The notes beneath the pieces were generated by a model, which did not search any database, was not told where the DNA came from, and was given only the letters and a program-made list of their open reading frames with translations. From Porodaedalea pini (lineage: Eukaryota; Basidiomycota; Agaricomycetes; Hymenochaetales; Hymenochaetaceae): a DNA stretch of 64,000 nt. Positions 1 through 10,766 of the stretch are shown here, in pieces. Where the stretch lies: assembly GCA_002794775.1 (NCBI GenBank), contig NBAY01000024.1, forward strand, positions 62,001-126,000. Direction: 5' to 3'. The position numbers were made by a program, and so were the translations under genes. Numbering within the stretch: position 1 is the stretch's first letter; every line of letters starts with the position of its first letter.

Positions 1-451
1 TAACTGCTCGCCTTCTCCTTTCTGCTGGTCACTCTTGCTACCGTCTCTGCCGCACTGGTGAGAAAGTGCAAGCCGGCCCGTGGCTGCATCATCGGTCGCA
101 ACGTCGCTGTCCTCTCTCTCGTCATTGTCAGGCAGGGAGGGACTGGCGACATCTACCGAAACCGTCGAGCGGTTCAACTTCCCTCGCCCTGTTCACCTGG
201 GACGCATTCCTCACCTCTTCCTTCTGCCCCCGCCAATGTTCCACACGCCTCAACATCGACGTCAGCCGTTTTCTCATCTGCCTTTCTCACTGCGCACTTC
301 GGCGAACGCGACGCAACCGTTGTGTCCGAGAAGGATCTCGTTCCAATCAAAACATTCGTAGCGACCTCTTCTCACGCATCAACTCCACCTGTCCTTTGAC
401 GCTCACAGGCGCTCGTCAACGCCCAGAGCCAGAGAGCCCGCCGCAGCGAAT
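1..451. other. Unassigned GC-rich sequence
   Basis: No gene is supported. The first 50 bases in one frame encode a hydrophobic run (LLAFSFLLVTLATVSA) directly followed by a GTGAGA donor-like site, which could be the signal-peptide exon of a gene lying to the left, but nothing further confirms it. Confidence 0.3.
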
Positions 452-1631
452 ATGGCCACCGTCCACGCCCCGCGCCATCCCCACCCCCATCCGCATCAGC
501 ATTCGATATCATCATCGAGTGCCAGCTCGAACCACTCGCCCTTCCGGCGCGTTCACCGCGCGACGTACGCCCCGCCTCCACCTGCGAAATCGTCTTCTGC
601 GTCCGCTGCTGCCGCAGCATCTACCTCGAGTTCTGTAAGCGTCCCCCCTCTTTCCCCCCGATCTCTGATACTTGAGTGATGAGCGGCTGTTGATCGGTGT
701 CTTTTTCTCTATCGCGTTTTTTTTTTCCTCCGACCGCGCCGAAAACGTTCGACAAAAAAACAGTCATCGGCAGTCCCGCGCGCACACCACTCGCACCACC
801 CCGCGCCGGCAGTACCCCCACCGGCAGTCGCCACTTACTACGGGCACGAAGACACCAGCAAGCTCTGTGCGCGCTTCGTCAGCCATACCTTCAACTGCCC
901 CGAGATCCTTCCTCCGTCGTCCTCCACCTCTTCCACATCGTCCTCGACCGCAGTCGTCTTGCGTGCCCCCCGCTACCGCAATGGCAGGATCAAGAGGGGC
1001 ACCAGTGATACCGAATACGCTTGCGCACTTCGTCGCATACGCGTTGCATCGCACTCGCCTCGCCGTTCACGCACGAGACGTAGCGTCCTGCAGTCGGCGC
1101 TCTGCTACATCGGGGCGGTGCGGGGGAAGGTGACGGGTCGAGCCGGAGTTGGATAAGAGGGAAGGCGAGGTGTCTCTCTCGTCAAAGGCGAATACCTCTT
1201 CGGACACGTCCAACCCCTGCGGTCTTCTGACAGAGCTGACGTCAATGGACCCCTCCGACAGATCGCGCGTGCCGACAGTCTACCAGATGGACGCTTCGCT
1301 TCCATCCACTCAGCAGATGCAGACTCAAAGGCAGTCTAACGACAAGCGTCGTAAGATCCTTGCAAAACCGCTCACACCGCTGTCACTCTGTCATTGCCGC
1401 TTCTTCGCCCGCGGCGCACTTTCGTCGCCGCACTCACTCTCGTATCGAAATCGTTACAGGATCGATGCTATTCGAATCGAACATGGGCGAATCTCTCCGG
1501 TCCCATCACATGTGGTTGGACGCCGCGAACGCGCACTGGGCGATGCCCTAGGACCGCGTCTCTGGGTCGGCAAGAGTACTACGCCGCCGCAGGAAGAGCA
1601 GTCACGCGGCATGCAACACATGAAAAGCTAG
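452..1631 (+). pseudogene. Decayed Pcl/Pho80-type cyclin gene
   Basis: The region keeps several cyclin-like blocks in different frames. From the ATG at 452 a His/Pro/Ser-rich start runs to a GTAAGC donor near 635; after an acceptor near 775 follows ATYYGHEDTSKLCARF (830 on), then LAHFVAYALHRTRL (about 1012), LQSALCYIGAVRGKV (about 1090), RRTFVAALTLVSKSLQDRCYSNRTWANLSG (1411-1500) and finally RRERALGDALGPRLWVGK in another frame (about 1519-1575). Such blocks belong to fungal cyclins that partner a Pho85-type kinase. Frame changes between blocks and missing connecting sequence argue for a pseudogene. The blocks might derive from one cyclin or from two related ones; I recognise them from memory of the family only. 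Confidence 0.55.
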
Positions 1632-1911
1632 GGTGCGAGCGCATTTGGATCGTCTCCGGTTTCTGCGGTGCACAACGCGATGCACTTCCCGAGTCCACCC
1701 TTGTCAGATGCAGGCGCAAGCCCGGAGTTTGGTCATGTGAGGACGAAGGCAGGCATGGCAAACAGGGCACTTAGATGTGCTGCGACGCTGCCAGATGATG
1801 CGGCCGTGCATCTATCCCAGAGCGTCACATCGACATCACCATCACCATGCAGAAGAACCAGGTCCAGACTGTGAGGAAGACGCGCTACTTTCGCTCTAGC
1901 TGCGTCTCATT

Positions 1912-2937
1912 GAGCCGGCTTTCAAGTGGGAAGTGCTGCCTAACCTTATTGCGCACGACCCTTACTTCAGCGGCTGGAACCAGACGATCTTTGGCAATGC
2001 CTCTGATTGGAAGGCCATGGACCCTGTCCCGTATTTCATGGATGGCGCCAGTGGTATCCTTGATGCCTGCCGTCAAGTCAAAGAGTGCATAAGGCCTTTG
2101 CATATGTCTACCGCATGACGAACGATTCATTGTGAGTTGACTGTACCTGGCTAGAGCTCCAGGTTTGGCTCATTATATAATTTGCATCCTCATACATGCT
2201 GATATGTTATACTTGCAGAATGCTGCTGGCAATGGCTCGACCTCATGGGATCCCGCTGTTGACAGGTGGAGTCCTGCTCATTTTCTTGACACTGCTGAAA
2301 TGTCCGCTGCTTTTGGTATTGCTTACAACTAGCTTTACGACATGTGGGCTGATGACAAGAAGGAGATGATCCAGTCCACTTTGAACCAGTATGGTCTGTC
2401 CCTTGGCATTGCTGCTCTGGCGCAGGGCACGAATGGCTGGTGGTCAGATGCTGATATTAAGGGTAACTGGAACTGTGTTTGCAATGGCGGTCTCACTTTG
2501 GCATCTCTCACCATCCTTGGTGATGACATGACTGGAAACATGGTGCAGCTTCTTCCTCTTACTGTTGCGAATGCGAAGGAGAACTGCTTTGCTGTCTCAG
2601 ATGATGGTTTGTGGGCGGAGACAGCAAACTAAAAAACTATTGGTACTTCGGAATGACTGGCTAGTCTGAGATGACCTCTTTGCTTGTGTCGGCAACTGGT
2701 TCGGAGTTTGGCATGTTCAGTAACAACCCAAACTTGAACCTCAGTGGTTTTTTGCACATGTACATTCAGGGTGCTACTTTGCTTTTCAACTACAGTGACC
2801 ATGGCCCCAACAAGTACACTGCTACCATGAACTCACTCATTTTCCTGGTGGATCAGTTCAACTCCCCAAGCTATGCTCTGTACCAACATGATCAGTATGA
2901 TGCTGCTGACCCTTGGAGCATGTTCTAGTATGGTCAT
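1912..2937 (+). pseudogene. Pseudogene of a chondroitin AC/alginate-lyase-like (heparinase II/III-like) protein
   Basis: Conserved blocks appear in family order: PNLIAHDPYFSGWNQTIFGNA (1936 on), VPYFMDGASGILDACR, AAGNGSTSWDP (2222), FLDTAEMSAAFGIAYN, GNWNCVCNGGLTLASLTILGDD (2464 on), WAETAN, then YWYFGMTG, SEMTSLLVSATGSEFGMF and DHGPNKYTATMNSLIFL, ending at PWSMF. An intron is still visible at 2132-2218. Breaks: TAG at 2329-2331 where the family has Trp (IAYNW), TAA after WAETAN (2630), TAG at 2662, and TAG at 2926 where Trp follows PWSMF. Two of the four are TGG-to-TAG changes, i.e. C-to-T at CpA on the other strand. The N-terminal part before AFKWEVLPN is not recognisable. Enzymes of this fold cleave uronic-acid polysaccharides; this copy cannot. 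Confidence 0.75.
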
Positions 2938-3224
2938 TGTAGCTCACCAACATGCAGTGCTCAGTGCATAACAAACATTACTTTCTTTTGCTTTCACATC
3001 AAACAACATTGTCATCTGACCTGCAGTGGCTTGCAGTGTGTTGATTGGTCTTCAGAGCAAGGCAGCTAAGATTCAGAGCCTAGAATAAAATGATTGAGAA
3101 ATTCTCCATAGAATATTCAAGACTTCTATTCTAGACCCATTTGATTTTCATGACATAACAGTTTTTACTTCTCAGAAAAAGAAAAAAAAATCTTAGGCAG
3201 GAATTAAAAAAGATAATAAGTAGC

Positions 3225-3425
3225 TAGGCACACCCAACTGGGTATTCCCAAATAGTTGGGAGTGCCCAACTGGGCATACCCAGATGGTTGGGAGTGCCCA
3301 ACTGGGTGTACCCAAATAATTGGGAGTGCCCAACTGGGCATACCCAGATGGTTGGGAGTGCCCAACTGGGTGTGCCCAAATAATTAGGAGTGCCCAACTG
3401 GGCATACCCAATGTATCTGGGAATA
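3225..3425. repeat. Minisatellite with GGGNNNNCCCA motifs
   Basis: About three copies of a roughly 62-bp unit made of two half-units, each a CCCAACTGGG core followed by TACCCA and an AGTGCCCA block. Half-units alternate between GATGGTTGG and AATAATTGG spacers. Related motifs recur at 4526-4800. Open frames through it are repeat artefacts. Confidence 0.85.
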
Positions 3426-4525
3426 CCTAGCTAGACACTCTCAAATGTTTTAGGCACATCCAACTGGACACTTCCAAATCTTTGTATATACCTAAGACAT
3501 CTAGGCTCTCTCAGTCAGGCTCTCCTTTTCATCTCAGTAGTATCTAATCTTATTTCTCTTTGCAGTAATAAATTGATCCTATATAGAAGGCACCTAGATA
3601 GTGCCAACACTTGAGCCCACAAGACAGACAGGACAAAACAACATTTGTTGCTGTCAGAGAGACTGAGGCAACAAAGGCATCAGAAAAGATTATATAATAT
3701 GAACTATACAGTACCAGTCTGAAAGGAATCTGTTGAGAATTACTCTCAGAATGTGTAAATCTTTGGTATATGTCTGCCAAAGGATCACTTGACTCAGTGC
3801 AAGTGCATATGAGCTTTGAATGAGTTCATATTAGCTTTGGATGGGTTGGGGAGTGAAGGGAATATGAAAAGAATATAAATAGAATATAATGTGCTATGCT
3901 CTAAATGTCCAGAGGCTATGCTGCCACCAAGTTTCAGGCTCAGACTCAGTGCAGTCATGGTATGGCTGTATGGTGGCCTTCTAGAGTTTGTGCATCTTAG
4001 AATATCAGCAGCTCAGTACCTCAGAGTCATGACATGATGTCCAGCCAGTTGATGTTAAGTTAGATGTGGTAAAAATGCTCTGGTGGGCTTACAGAAGCTG
4101 CTCAATTTGAGAATGAATGTAGAGCTCAAGAATCAACCATGAGGTTCTAGCTTGATTGTTATGACCTAAGGGAGAAGAAAAGTCTAGCAATAGAATTGAG
4201 ATTTGAACTTTGAAGTAGAATGAAGTCCCAAATTAAATAAATAAAATTTGAGCTTGATTGAGGTCAAGATACATTCAAAACTGAGCTCAAAGCTTAATCA
4301 AACAACTTGCTATTTGCACTTGACAATGGGTAGTCTGCAATAGCAAGCTCAGATGTCAATATAATTGACTTTCATTCTTTATAATGTCTACAAGCTATAT
4401 ACAGAACTTAAAATAGCAGATGCACATTCAGCATGTAACCTATATTTATATATGCATCTATGAAGCCATTAGAAGTATACAGCTGAAGAAGAAAATAAAA
4501 AAATAAAAGGGGAGGGAGGGATGAT

Positions 4526-4800
4526 TTTCTGGGTGTGCCCAAAAGTCCCCCAGACAGTCAGTGACAGTGACATATCTGGGTACTCCCAGGGCATACCCAC
4601 CTGGGTACACCCAAAAAATTGGGCATGCCCATATGGGCACACCCAGAAAATTGGGCATGCCCACCTAGGAACATTGGGGAGGCCCAGTTGGGAGTGCCCT
4701 AGAAGCTGGGTGGGCCCAATTTTCCCACAGTAATAACAATTAGGTATACCCAGCTCACACCCACTGGGCGCACCCAGGAAATTGGGCACGCCCAAACCTG
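4526..4800. repeat. Cluster of near-palindromic TGGGYRYRCCCA motifs
   Basis: At least ten copies of a 12-bp motif, some perfectly palindromic (TGGGCATGCCCA at about 4620 and 4653), with variants TGGGTGTGCCCA, TGGGTACACCCA, TGGGCGCACCCA and TGGGCACGCCCA. Same family as the array at 3225-3425. No coding function. Confidence 0.8.
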
Positions 4801-5364
4801 ACCTCTAATAGGTTAATTATCTGTGTGTAAGAATTAGCCTAATAGGTCTACTTTTAGGAGTAGCCTGAAGTGGTAAAATACATATCTCATTCAATTCTTC
4901 ATGGAATTTCTTCAAATAGATTGCTAAATTCATCATCTGATATATATAAAATAATTCTGAGCTTTAAATGTGAAGTAACCATGTGTAACGTCCATGTTGA
5001 AAATAATAGGTGTATTGTCAGGCAGAATCCTTGCCTGGTTTTCCTGAGCTCAAATTTGAAGATAAAGATATGAAACCTGTTGGTGAATTGTATTCATGGG
5101 TTATCAGGATTTTAGAACTACTTGGGACATCTTAGAAAATTTTTGTGGAGGCAATTTGTCTCAAGTAAGATAGACCCTCTTTCACTTGTCAGACTAATTG
5201 CATACACTCTCTTTACTGAATAGGTTCTTATATGCATAGTAAATGATTCAGGTAATTTTTTGAAATTTAGTGACTCAATTCCATAGAGAAATGAGCAAGT
5301 TAGTGATTTTTGAAGCTGAAAAAAAGGTATTTTATGCATGACAAATCCACTTTCTGGGGGTTGT

Positions 5365-5495
5365 CTATTCTCCAGGGTGTCTTGTGCTCCGGGGGTGTTT
5401 TACTCTCCAGGGGTGTTTTGCTCTCCAGAGGTATGTCACATGCTCTAGGGAATTTTTTCTTGTCTCCAGGGGTTAAACAAACTCTCCGGGGGGGA
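5365..5495. repeat. Degenerate tandem repeat, CTCTCCAGGGGTG-type
   Basis: Six or so degenerate units of about 20-26 bp sharing CTCYCCRGGGGTGTTTT. G runs of 4-7 recur at each unit. Confidence 0.7.
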
Positions 5496-5528
5496 ACTTG
5501 ATTTTTTGTTATGTTGGTACATCATATG

Positions 5529-5602
5529 GTCCAGTCCAGGGTCCAGCACTCCTGCCATTTTTCTGGACCAAGCTGGACCCTGGACCGGACCTGGACTGGA
5601 AG
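5529..5602. repeat. Short inverted repeat built of GGTCC/GGACC blocks
   Basis: GTCCAGTCCAGGGTCCAGC at about 5531 is mirrored by GCTGGACCCTGGAC at about 5571 and by CCTGGACTGGA at 5590, forming an imperfect stem with a loop of about 20 bases. Could be the end of an old foldback element. Confidence 0.6.
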
Positions 5603-5908
5603 AAATATTTGTGGGAGTTGGATTGGTGCTGTTATTGACCTTGTGTTAGTTGACAAAGAAGCAGAACAGCTCATGAATAAAATGGTGAGACCAAAAGACA
5701 TGCATGAGACTTGCATAACATTGGGACATAACTATTTGGGGTCACCTGTGCCATTTAAACTGGTTTTCCCATGACCCAGGAGCAGGTCTGGTGGATACCA
5801 AGTGCCATACCCACCTTCTTTCTGAAACTTTTGAATGCAGAGATATTAAAAATGCAGTACAAAGGCCTTTGCAAAGGCAATTCCTTGTCTCAAGTGTAAA
5901 TATAATTA

Positions 5909-6749
5909 CAGCCATTTTCATAAGTCCTGTGACATGTGCATGTCACATGAAGTGAGCCATGTCAGAGCCAAAATGTCAAAAAAATAGAGTAAATGTTGAT
6001 TTTGTCTGTAAATTCTGCACAGTACCTGCTCATTAAGTACTCAAAAAAAAAGGCACAGTTCTCAGGAGCAGAAATATGTAAAATATGGAGCAATGCATTG
6101 ACTGTGTAGGTGGGTAGAGATCAAACAAGTGCAGCCAGTCTGTTCTCTCATACATTTCCACTGAGATTCAACAATTATGGCTCCCCTACATCTACCTATA
6201 AAATTCTTTCCTGTGTCTGTAAATTAAGTATATGACTATACCAACAGCTCCTGCAAGTTTGAAGCCAGTCCATGCAGTATTCATGGTGCAGCAGCAAGGT
6301 TTGTGTTCCACTCTTGGTCATGCTGCAAGGATGGAAAGAGCTCAAAGTGGAACACAAACCTTGCTGCTGCACCATGAATACTGCATGGACTGGCTTTAAA
6401 CTTGCAGGAGCTGTTGGTATAGTCATATACTTAATGTACAGACACAGGAAAGAATTTTATAGGTAGATGTAGGGGAGCCATAATTTTTGAATCTCAGTGG
6501 AAATGTATGAGAGAACAGACTGGCTGCACTTGTTTGATCTCTACCCACCTACACAGTCAATGCATTGCTCCATATTTTACATATTTCTGCTCCTGAGAAC
6601 TGTGCCTTTTTTTTTGAGTACTTAATGAGCAGGTACTGTGCAGAATTTACAGACAAAATCAACATTTACTCTATTTTTTTGACATTTTGGCTCTGACACG
6701 GCTCACTTCACGTGACATGCACGTGTCGCAGGACTTATGAAAATGGCTG
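5909..6749. mobile_element. 841-bp hairpin (foldback) element, copy 1
   Basis: The element starts CAGCCATTTTCATAAGTCC and ends with its complement, flanked by TA on both sides (5907-5908, 6750-6751). The two arms of about 405-410 bp pair around a centre near 6325. Its arms match the outer 0.42 kb of the large element at 52613-62964, so it looks like an internally deleted derivative mobilised by the same transposase. In the first 45 bases four sites that read CG in the right arm read TG or CA in the left arm. It codes for nothing. Confidence 0.9.
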
Positions 6750-6960
6750 TAAGATTTGACTATACCTCTGACTAAGAGGGTTTGGAACGAGATCTATACA
6801 AGCCAAATCGCAGCCGTAGGCGCAGCTGTGACGAGAGCGGCGCTGCTTATATGAAATCGATGATGTACGACCGAGTGCCGCGCGTGAAAGGTCGATTCGT
6901 TTGCCATATAATCACCATCTGTTCCAGTCTTCGTGGACGGCGAGCTGCTTGCTGTCCACC

Positions 6961-8592
6961 ATGTCTCCAGTCACAAATACGCGAGTCATTTTCAATGACT
7001 ACCCCACGGGTACCACACAGTCTGCTTTATATGGTTCCTAGCGTCTAATTTGGGGTGTAACAATTCTCTAGGTTACCCTGAGCCAGGAAAGACTGTGATT
7101 GTTGACAAGTCGGAGACAATCGACCTTGACAATCAGCCCTTGAACGGCGGCGTTCTTGTCAAAGTACTCGTACTTTCTGTCGACCCGTATCTTCGCGGCT
7201 TGATGAACAAGCAAGGCGGTTACAGGGTAAATACTCTTTAGTTATGACTTCTAGTTTTGCATCCATTTCTGACATGTCAACCAATTAGAGTGGCTTTCAG
7301 ATCGGACAGCCGTGAGACCATTACTACAATCTGTTCATAATATCTATACATGATGACCAAGGATGCATTTAGAATCGATGGACACAGCATCAGCAAGGTC
7401 ATTCGCTCAGAGAACCCAGACTTCAGTATCGGGGACCATTTATATGGCATTCATCGTGAGCATGGGCTGCCTCCTCTTCTACGGTGTCTAATTAACGATC
7501 TTCCCGTGAACCAGCATTCGTCGAGTATGCCGTCTTGAGTGACCTTGGAAACTACAAGAAAGTAGAAAACACAGAAGGTTTACCATGGTCGACGTATATC
7601 GGCGTCTGTGGCATGCCAGGTTAGTGAGCATCGCGAGATATTACCGACTTATCTTGAAGGCTTCTTGCGATAGGCAGAACTGCTTATTACGGATACAAGG
7701 AGTATATACAACCTTACGTCAAGAAGGTTAGCTGCAGTATACGCCTTAGTTTATTGTCGCTAAACTCTTGCAACTCAGGAAGATACTATATTCATCACCA
7801 CGGGAGCGGGACCGGTTGGCTCGTAAGTGGTATTTATCGCCTGCGTTTGTAATACTCAACCGATTTTTTCCACATACGCATAACAGGCTCCTGATTCAAC
7901 TTGCAAAGCTTGACGGGCTGAAAGTGATTGCTTCTGCAGGTTCAGATGACAAAGTGAAGTTCATGAAGGCTTGCGGGGCAGACATCGCGTTCAATTATAA
8001 GACCACGACCATTAAAGAGGTGCTCGAGGAACATGGACCGATCAACTTGTGAGCGCACGTCCGTCCTTTAGATACTTCGGATGACTAAATAGAACTTTTC
8101 TAGCTACTGGGATCATGTCGGTGGTGAATCTCTTGATTGCGCCCTCGAAGCAGCTGCGCCGTTCGCGCATTTTGTTGTATGTTGTCCTCCTTTTCTCGAT
8201 CCATTCGATAGTCAGCTAGCCTCTAGTCTCGTGACTTCTGTGAAGATATGTGGCCTGATTTCAATGTACAATGGGCAGCCTCAGCCCGTCAAGGTAAATA
8301 CGAGTGTAGACCTGTCGAAACGAAAGAGCTGACTTCAAGTCGACCTTTGCCTTTACAGAACTTCGGACAGATTCTTTTCAAGAAAATCAGCGTGAATGGC
8401 TACGGGGTTGGTAAATTTGAAGAGAAGTATGGCGCTGAGTTTCTACGTTCCGTCCCTCCGAAGGTCGCGAAAGGAGACTTCAAGTACTTGGAAGATATCA
8501 GACGTGGCCTTGAGTCAGTCGGTCAGACAGTGCTCGACGTGCAGACCGGGAAGAACACGGGTAAAGCTATTATTGTTTTAGCTGACGATTAA
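6961..8592 (+). CDS. NADP-dependent MDR oxidoreductase (alkenal/LTB4-dehydrogenase type)
   Basis: Eleven exons (6961-7009, 7072-7226, 7289-7311, 7373-7455, 7515-7619, 7674-7726, 7779-7822, 7887-8048, 8104-8176, 8246-8293, 8359-8592) join in one frame to 342 aa, the usual size of zinc-free medium-chain reductases. Starts MSPVTNTRVIFND. Visible: VDPYLRG near residue 50, a Rossmann turn TTGAGPVGS near 165, then AGSDDKVKFM and YWDHVGGE, the usual cofactor-site blocks. Members reduce activated alkenes or enones with NADPH in the cytosol; the substrate cannot be told from sequence. The gene starts only about 210 bp right of the hairpin element and immediately after the CpG-poor zone ends, so its promoter borders mobile DNA. 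Some three-nt-phase choices (exon 3) are tentative. Confidence 0.85.
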
Positions 8593-9103
8593 TCTCGTTT
8601 GAATCGCTCGCGGGACTGACATACGCGCCACGTGGTAGTATCAACGACTTGTCAATACAGTTTAATAGTTTTATGTTAGATTAACTTATACTTTGTCAAT
8701 TCATCAGGATGTCTGGAGACGATCGGTTTCGCGTAACCTCCAGCACCGCGCACGCGACATTTGACTCCGTGACGATCATGACGCACTGACTCAGACTCAC
8801 AAAACATTACTGCGCCTTGACGGAGGGCGTTGACATCAACTGATCCGAATAAATAAACATTATTTATGCGGTTTGCACCAGATACACTTGCAGTAAAGCC
8901 ACATTCTAATCGTCTACGTCGAAACATGTGTCTCTTCCGTACTTACTCTCTGTGCTATTAGAAAGCCTATATAGTACTAGTACGTGAAATTGGGTAGAAA
9001 ATGTATAGCACTGAATTTATGATACCCCTGGGATGGTACGAGCTGATGTCGGCTGAATAGATGAATGCGTATACCGTCCTAACGGGATTGTGGACGCATC
9101 ACA
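8593..9103. other. Intergenic, nothing recognised
   Basis: No gene seen. Holds one AGTACTAGT motif at 8973-8981. Confidence 0.5.
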
Positions 9104-9430
9104 TCACATCCATGTAGTCCCGGCACCTTTCCATGAGCCTAGTCCACCGTTCCATGACTTGACGCGGGGCAAACCGTCCTGAGGTGAGACGCGCTCAACC
9201 CATGTGAATATCGCACAGATGGCGAAGTCGGCATACGCGAGGTCGCGTCCGGAGACTACGACGCCGTCGCCATCCTCGCCATTGTTCTTGTTGAGAACAG
9301 AGGAGAGAAAGTTGAAGTTGTCGCGGTCCGCGACCCAAGCTTGTTCACGCTGCGGTCCCGACAGGGACGCCTCGGCTGGCTGCTGGCCAGATGATAGTAT
9401 ATGAGCTTGACTGCGGTCACCGAGTCGTTG
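9104..9430 (-). pseudogene. C-terminal relic of an etherase-type glutathione S-transferase
   Basis: On the minus strand the frame shows DNFNFLSSVLNKNNGEDGDG, VVVSGRDLAYADFAICAIFTWVERV and VKSWNGG, matching the C-terminal half of GSTs of the kind encoded intact 1.3 kb to the right (compare FADTFSFADAIVIAYFVYFRYVLG and VASWSGGRWGKL there). No N-terminal thioredoxin-fold half is present and the preceding part is unrelated. Probably a truncated tandem paralogue. It cannot make a working GST because the glutathione-binding half is missing. Confidence 0.65.
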
Positions 9431-9859
9431 TGTGCTGAGAGGTATCATCACCCTAGTAAGATTGCAAAACTAAGGAGCATAGCTCTCGGAGAGTAGACAC
9501 CCAGGAGTTGTTCACATTTCATCGCACTGCTCTGACTCTTTTTCCGAAGCTCATTCGGCGTTTATTGTTGGACATCCTTAGCTTATGCAGTGTGTTATAG
9601 ACAGTATTTATGAAGAATTCATGATAGACCGGTGTGATCATATTGAGAATAAATGGGGAGATTGCACTGCAGCGATGGTATTTCGCGCGCCGAGGTATGC
9701 TCTTTCAACTACACAGTCGCACCAGGTGCCGGAGCACGAAATGACGGACGACAATGACTCGGGGTTTATTACCAGAGCTATTCTCGACATATCGACCACC
9801 GAAACGTGCGTGTTGGCAATTGGTCACATTCGGATGACCTCGAAAACATGTGTGTCGCA
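9431..9859. other. Intergenic, nothing recognised
   Basis: Short open frames occur on both strands but none resembles a family I know and none has clear splice partners. Confidence 0.4.
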
Positions 9860-10125
9860 CCCTTGAAGATACCGCAGAGATTTTTGACCGCAGCACAGAA
9901 GAAAGCAGCAACCGTACGCGTGAGGATGACCTCGAGTACAAAATGGAGGATCTGCTCTACTGAGTGAAGCGCATCCAGGACGACCTCGAAAGAGACGAAG
10001 AGCGCAGGAAGCTCGAGCGCGACTTATTGCACATGATGCATGGGCGTATACCTGAAGTCCAGAGGAAGCAGAACGATAAAGAGCACCGACAAGCGAGAGT
10101 ACTAGTGGACTTGCGAAAGCAATGA
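9860..10125 (+). pseudogene. Relic of a charged coiled-coil ORF
   Basis: One frame reads EDTAEIFDRSTEESSNR, REDDLEYKMEDLLY, a TGA at 9961-9963, then VKRIQDDLERDEERRKLERD and LLHMMHGRIPEVQRKQ, ending at a TGA near 10123. The Glu/Arg/Leu pattern on both sides of the TGA is that of one coiled coil, so the stop looks acquired (CGA to TGA would explain it). No family or start is recognised. Confidence 0.35.
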
Positions 10126-10766
10126 ACGGTTCAGGCTTAAACTTAAAGACTATATGTAGGATAACTTTGTAAGCCGGATCCGGCCCGAAGCATTAGTAAG
10201 CCAAAGTTGCACCGTTAGCGGTTCTCACACTCGTTATCAACAGGCCCGCCCGTGCTGGGCGGGGGCGGCTGTTGTTACTAATACTACACGAACATAGCGG
10301 TATTGCAGGACTAAGTACTAATAAGTGGCAACTCCTCTGGCTCCTCAGTACTAGTCCCCACTCCGTCGCGACGCGTGCCTTCAAGTCATGCATCCAGAGC
10401 AGCGCAACCGAGTCAACTGGGAGTGGTTTCAGTGGACTAGTATGTCAGGAGATATCCGCCACTTAACAAAGGGATGAGAATCGAGGACGCGGCCAGTACT
10501 AGTGACGGCGATGATGCAGAGCTCGAGGAGGTGCTAGGTCCATCTATCCAGTCGTCTCCTGGCAGTACCCCAGGTCTGGATGAGAGCGTTGACTCTACGT
10601 CGCGTTAATACGGATACCGTCAAGCTCAAGTCATTCGCAACTCGAATTTCCATGCTTTTGGTGAGAGGATGCCTTAGATTGTCGACGAACATTTATAGCG
10701 ATATTTGCTCCATAGTTTCTTTCGTTATTTATATACTGTATACACATATTGACTATCGCAGAAAAA
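10126..10766. other. Intergenic, with recurring AGTACTAGT
   Basis: No gene seen. AGTACTAGT occurs at 10347 and 10495, and one overlaps the relic just before (10098). A GC-rich inverted motif (CCCGCCC...GGGCGGGGG) lies near 10245-10268. Confidence 0.5.

Larger units (their letters stand above)
2704..6698. other. CpG-depleted AT-rich segment
   Basis: Reading every line, no CG dinucleotide occurs between 2703 and 4769 (2.07 kb) nor between 5587 and 6699 (1.1 kb); the stretch between has only a handful (4769, 4789, near 4989, 5387, 5487, 5586). Flanking DNA is rich in CG. The segment holds the end of the lyase pseudogene, short repeats and a hairpin element, but no gene I can support. The pattern fits long-term cytosine methylation and deamination of repeat DNA. 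Confidence 0.85.

Noticed and set aside
3193..3411. Repeat-coded frame (WAHPVGHSQ repeats), and similar at 4458-4795
   Set aside because: Produced by the GGGNNNNCCCA arrays in non-coding, CpG-free DNA.
6196..6466. Open frames reading PTAPASLKPVHAVFMVQQQG on both strands of the hairpins (also at 52033-52341)
   Set aside because: They are the same palindromic DNA read from both sides; no start context, splice sites or family.
2704..6698. Centromeric or telomeric DNA as explanation of the AT-rich stretch
   Set aside because: Only 4 kb long, no telomere repeats, and bounded by ordinary genes; methylation decay of repeats explains it better.
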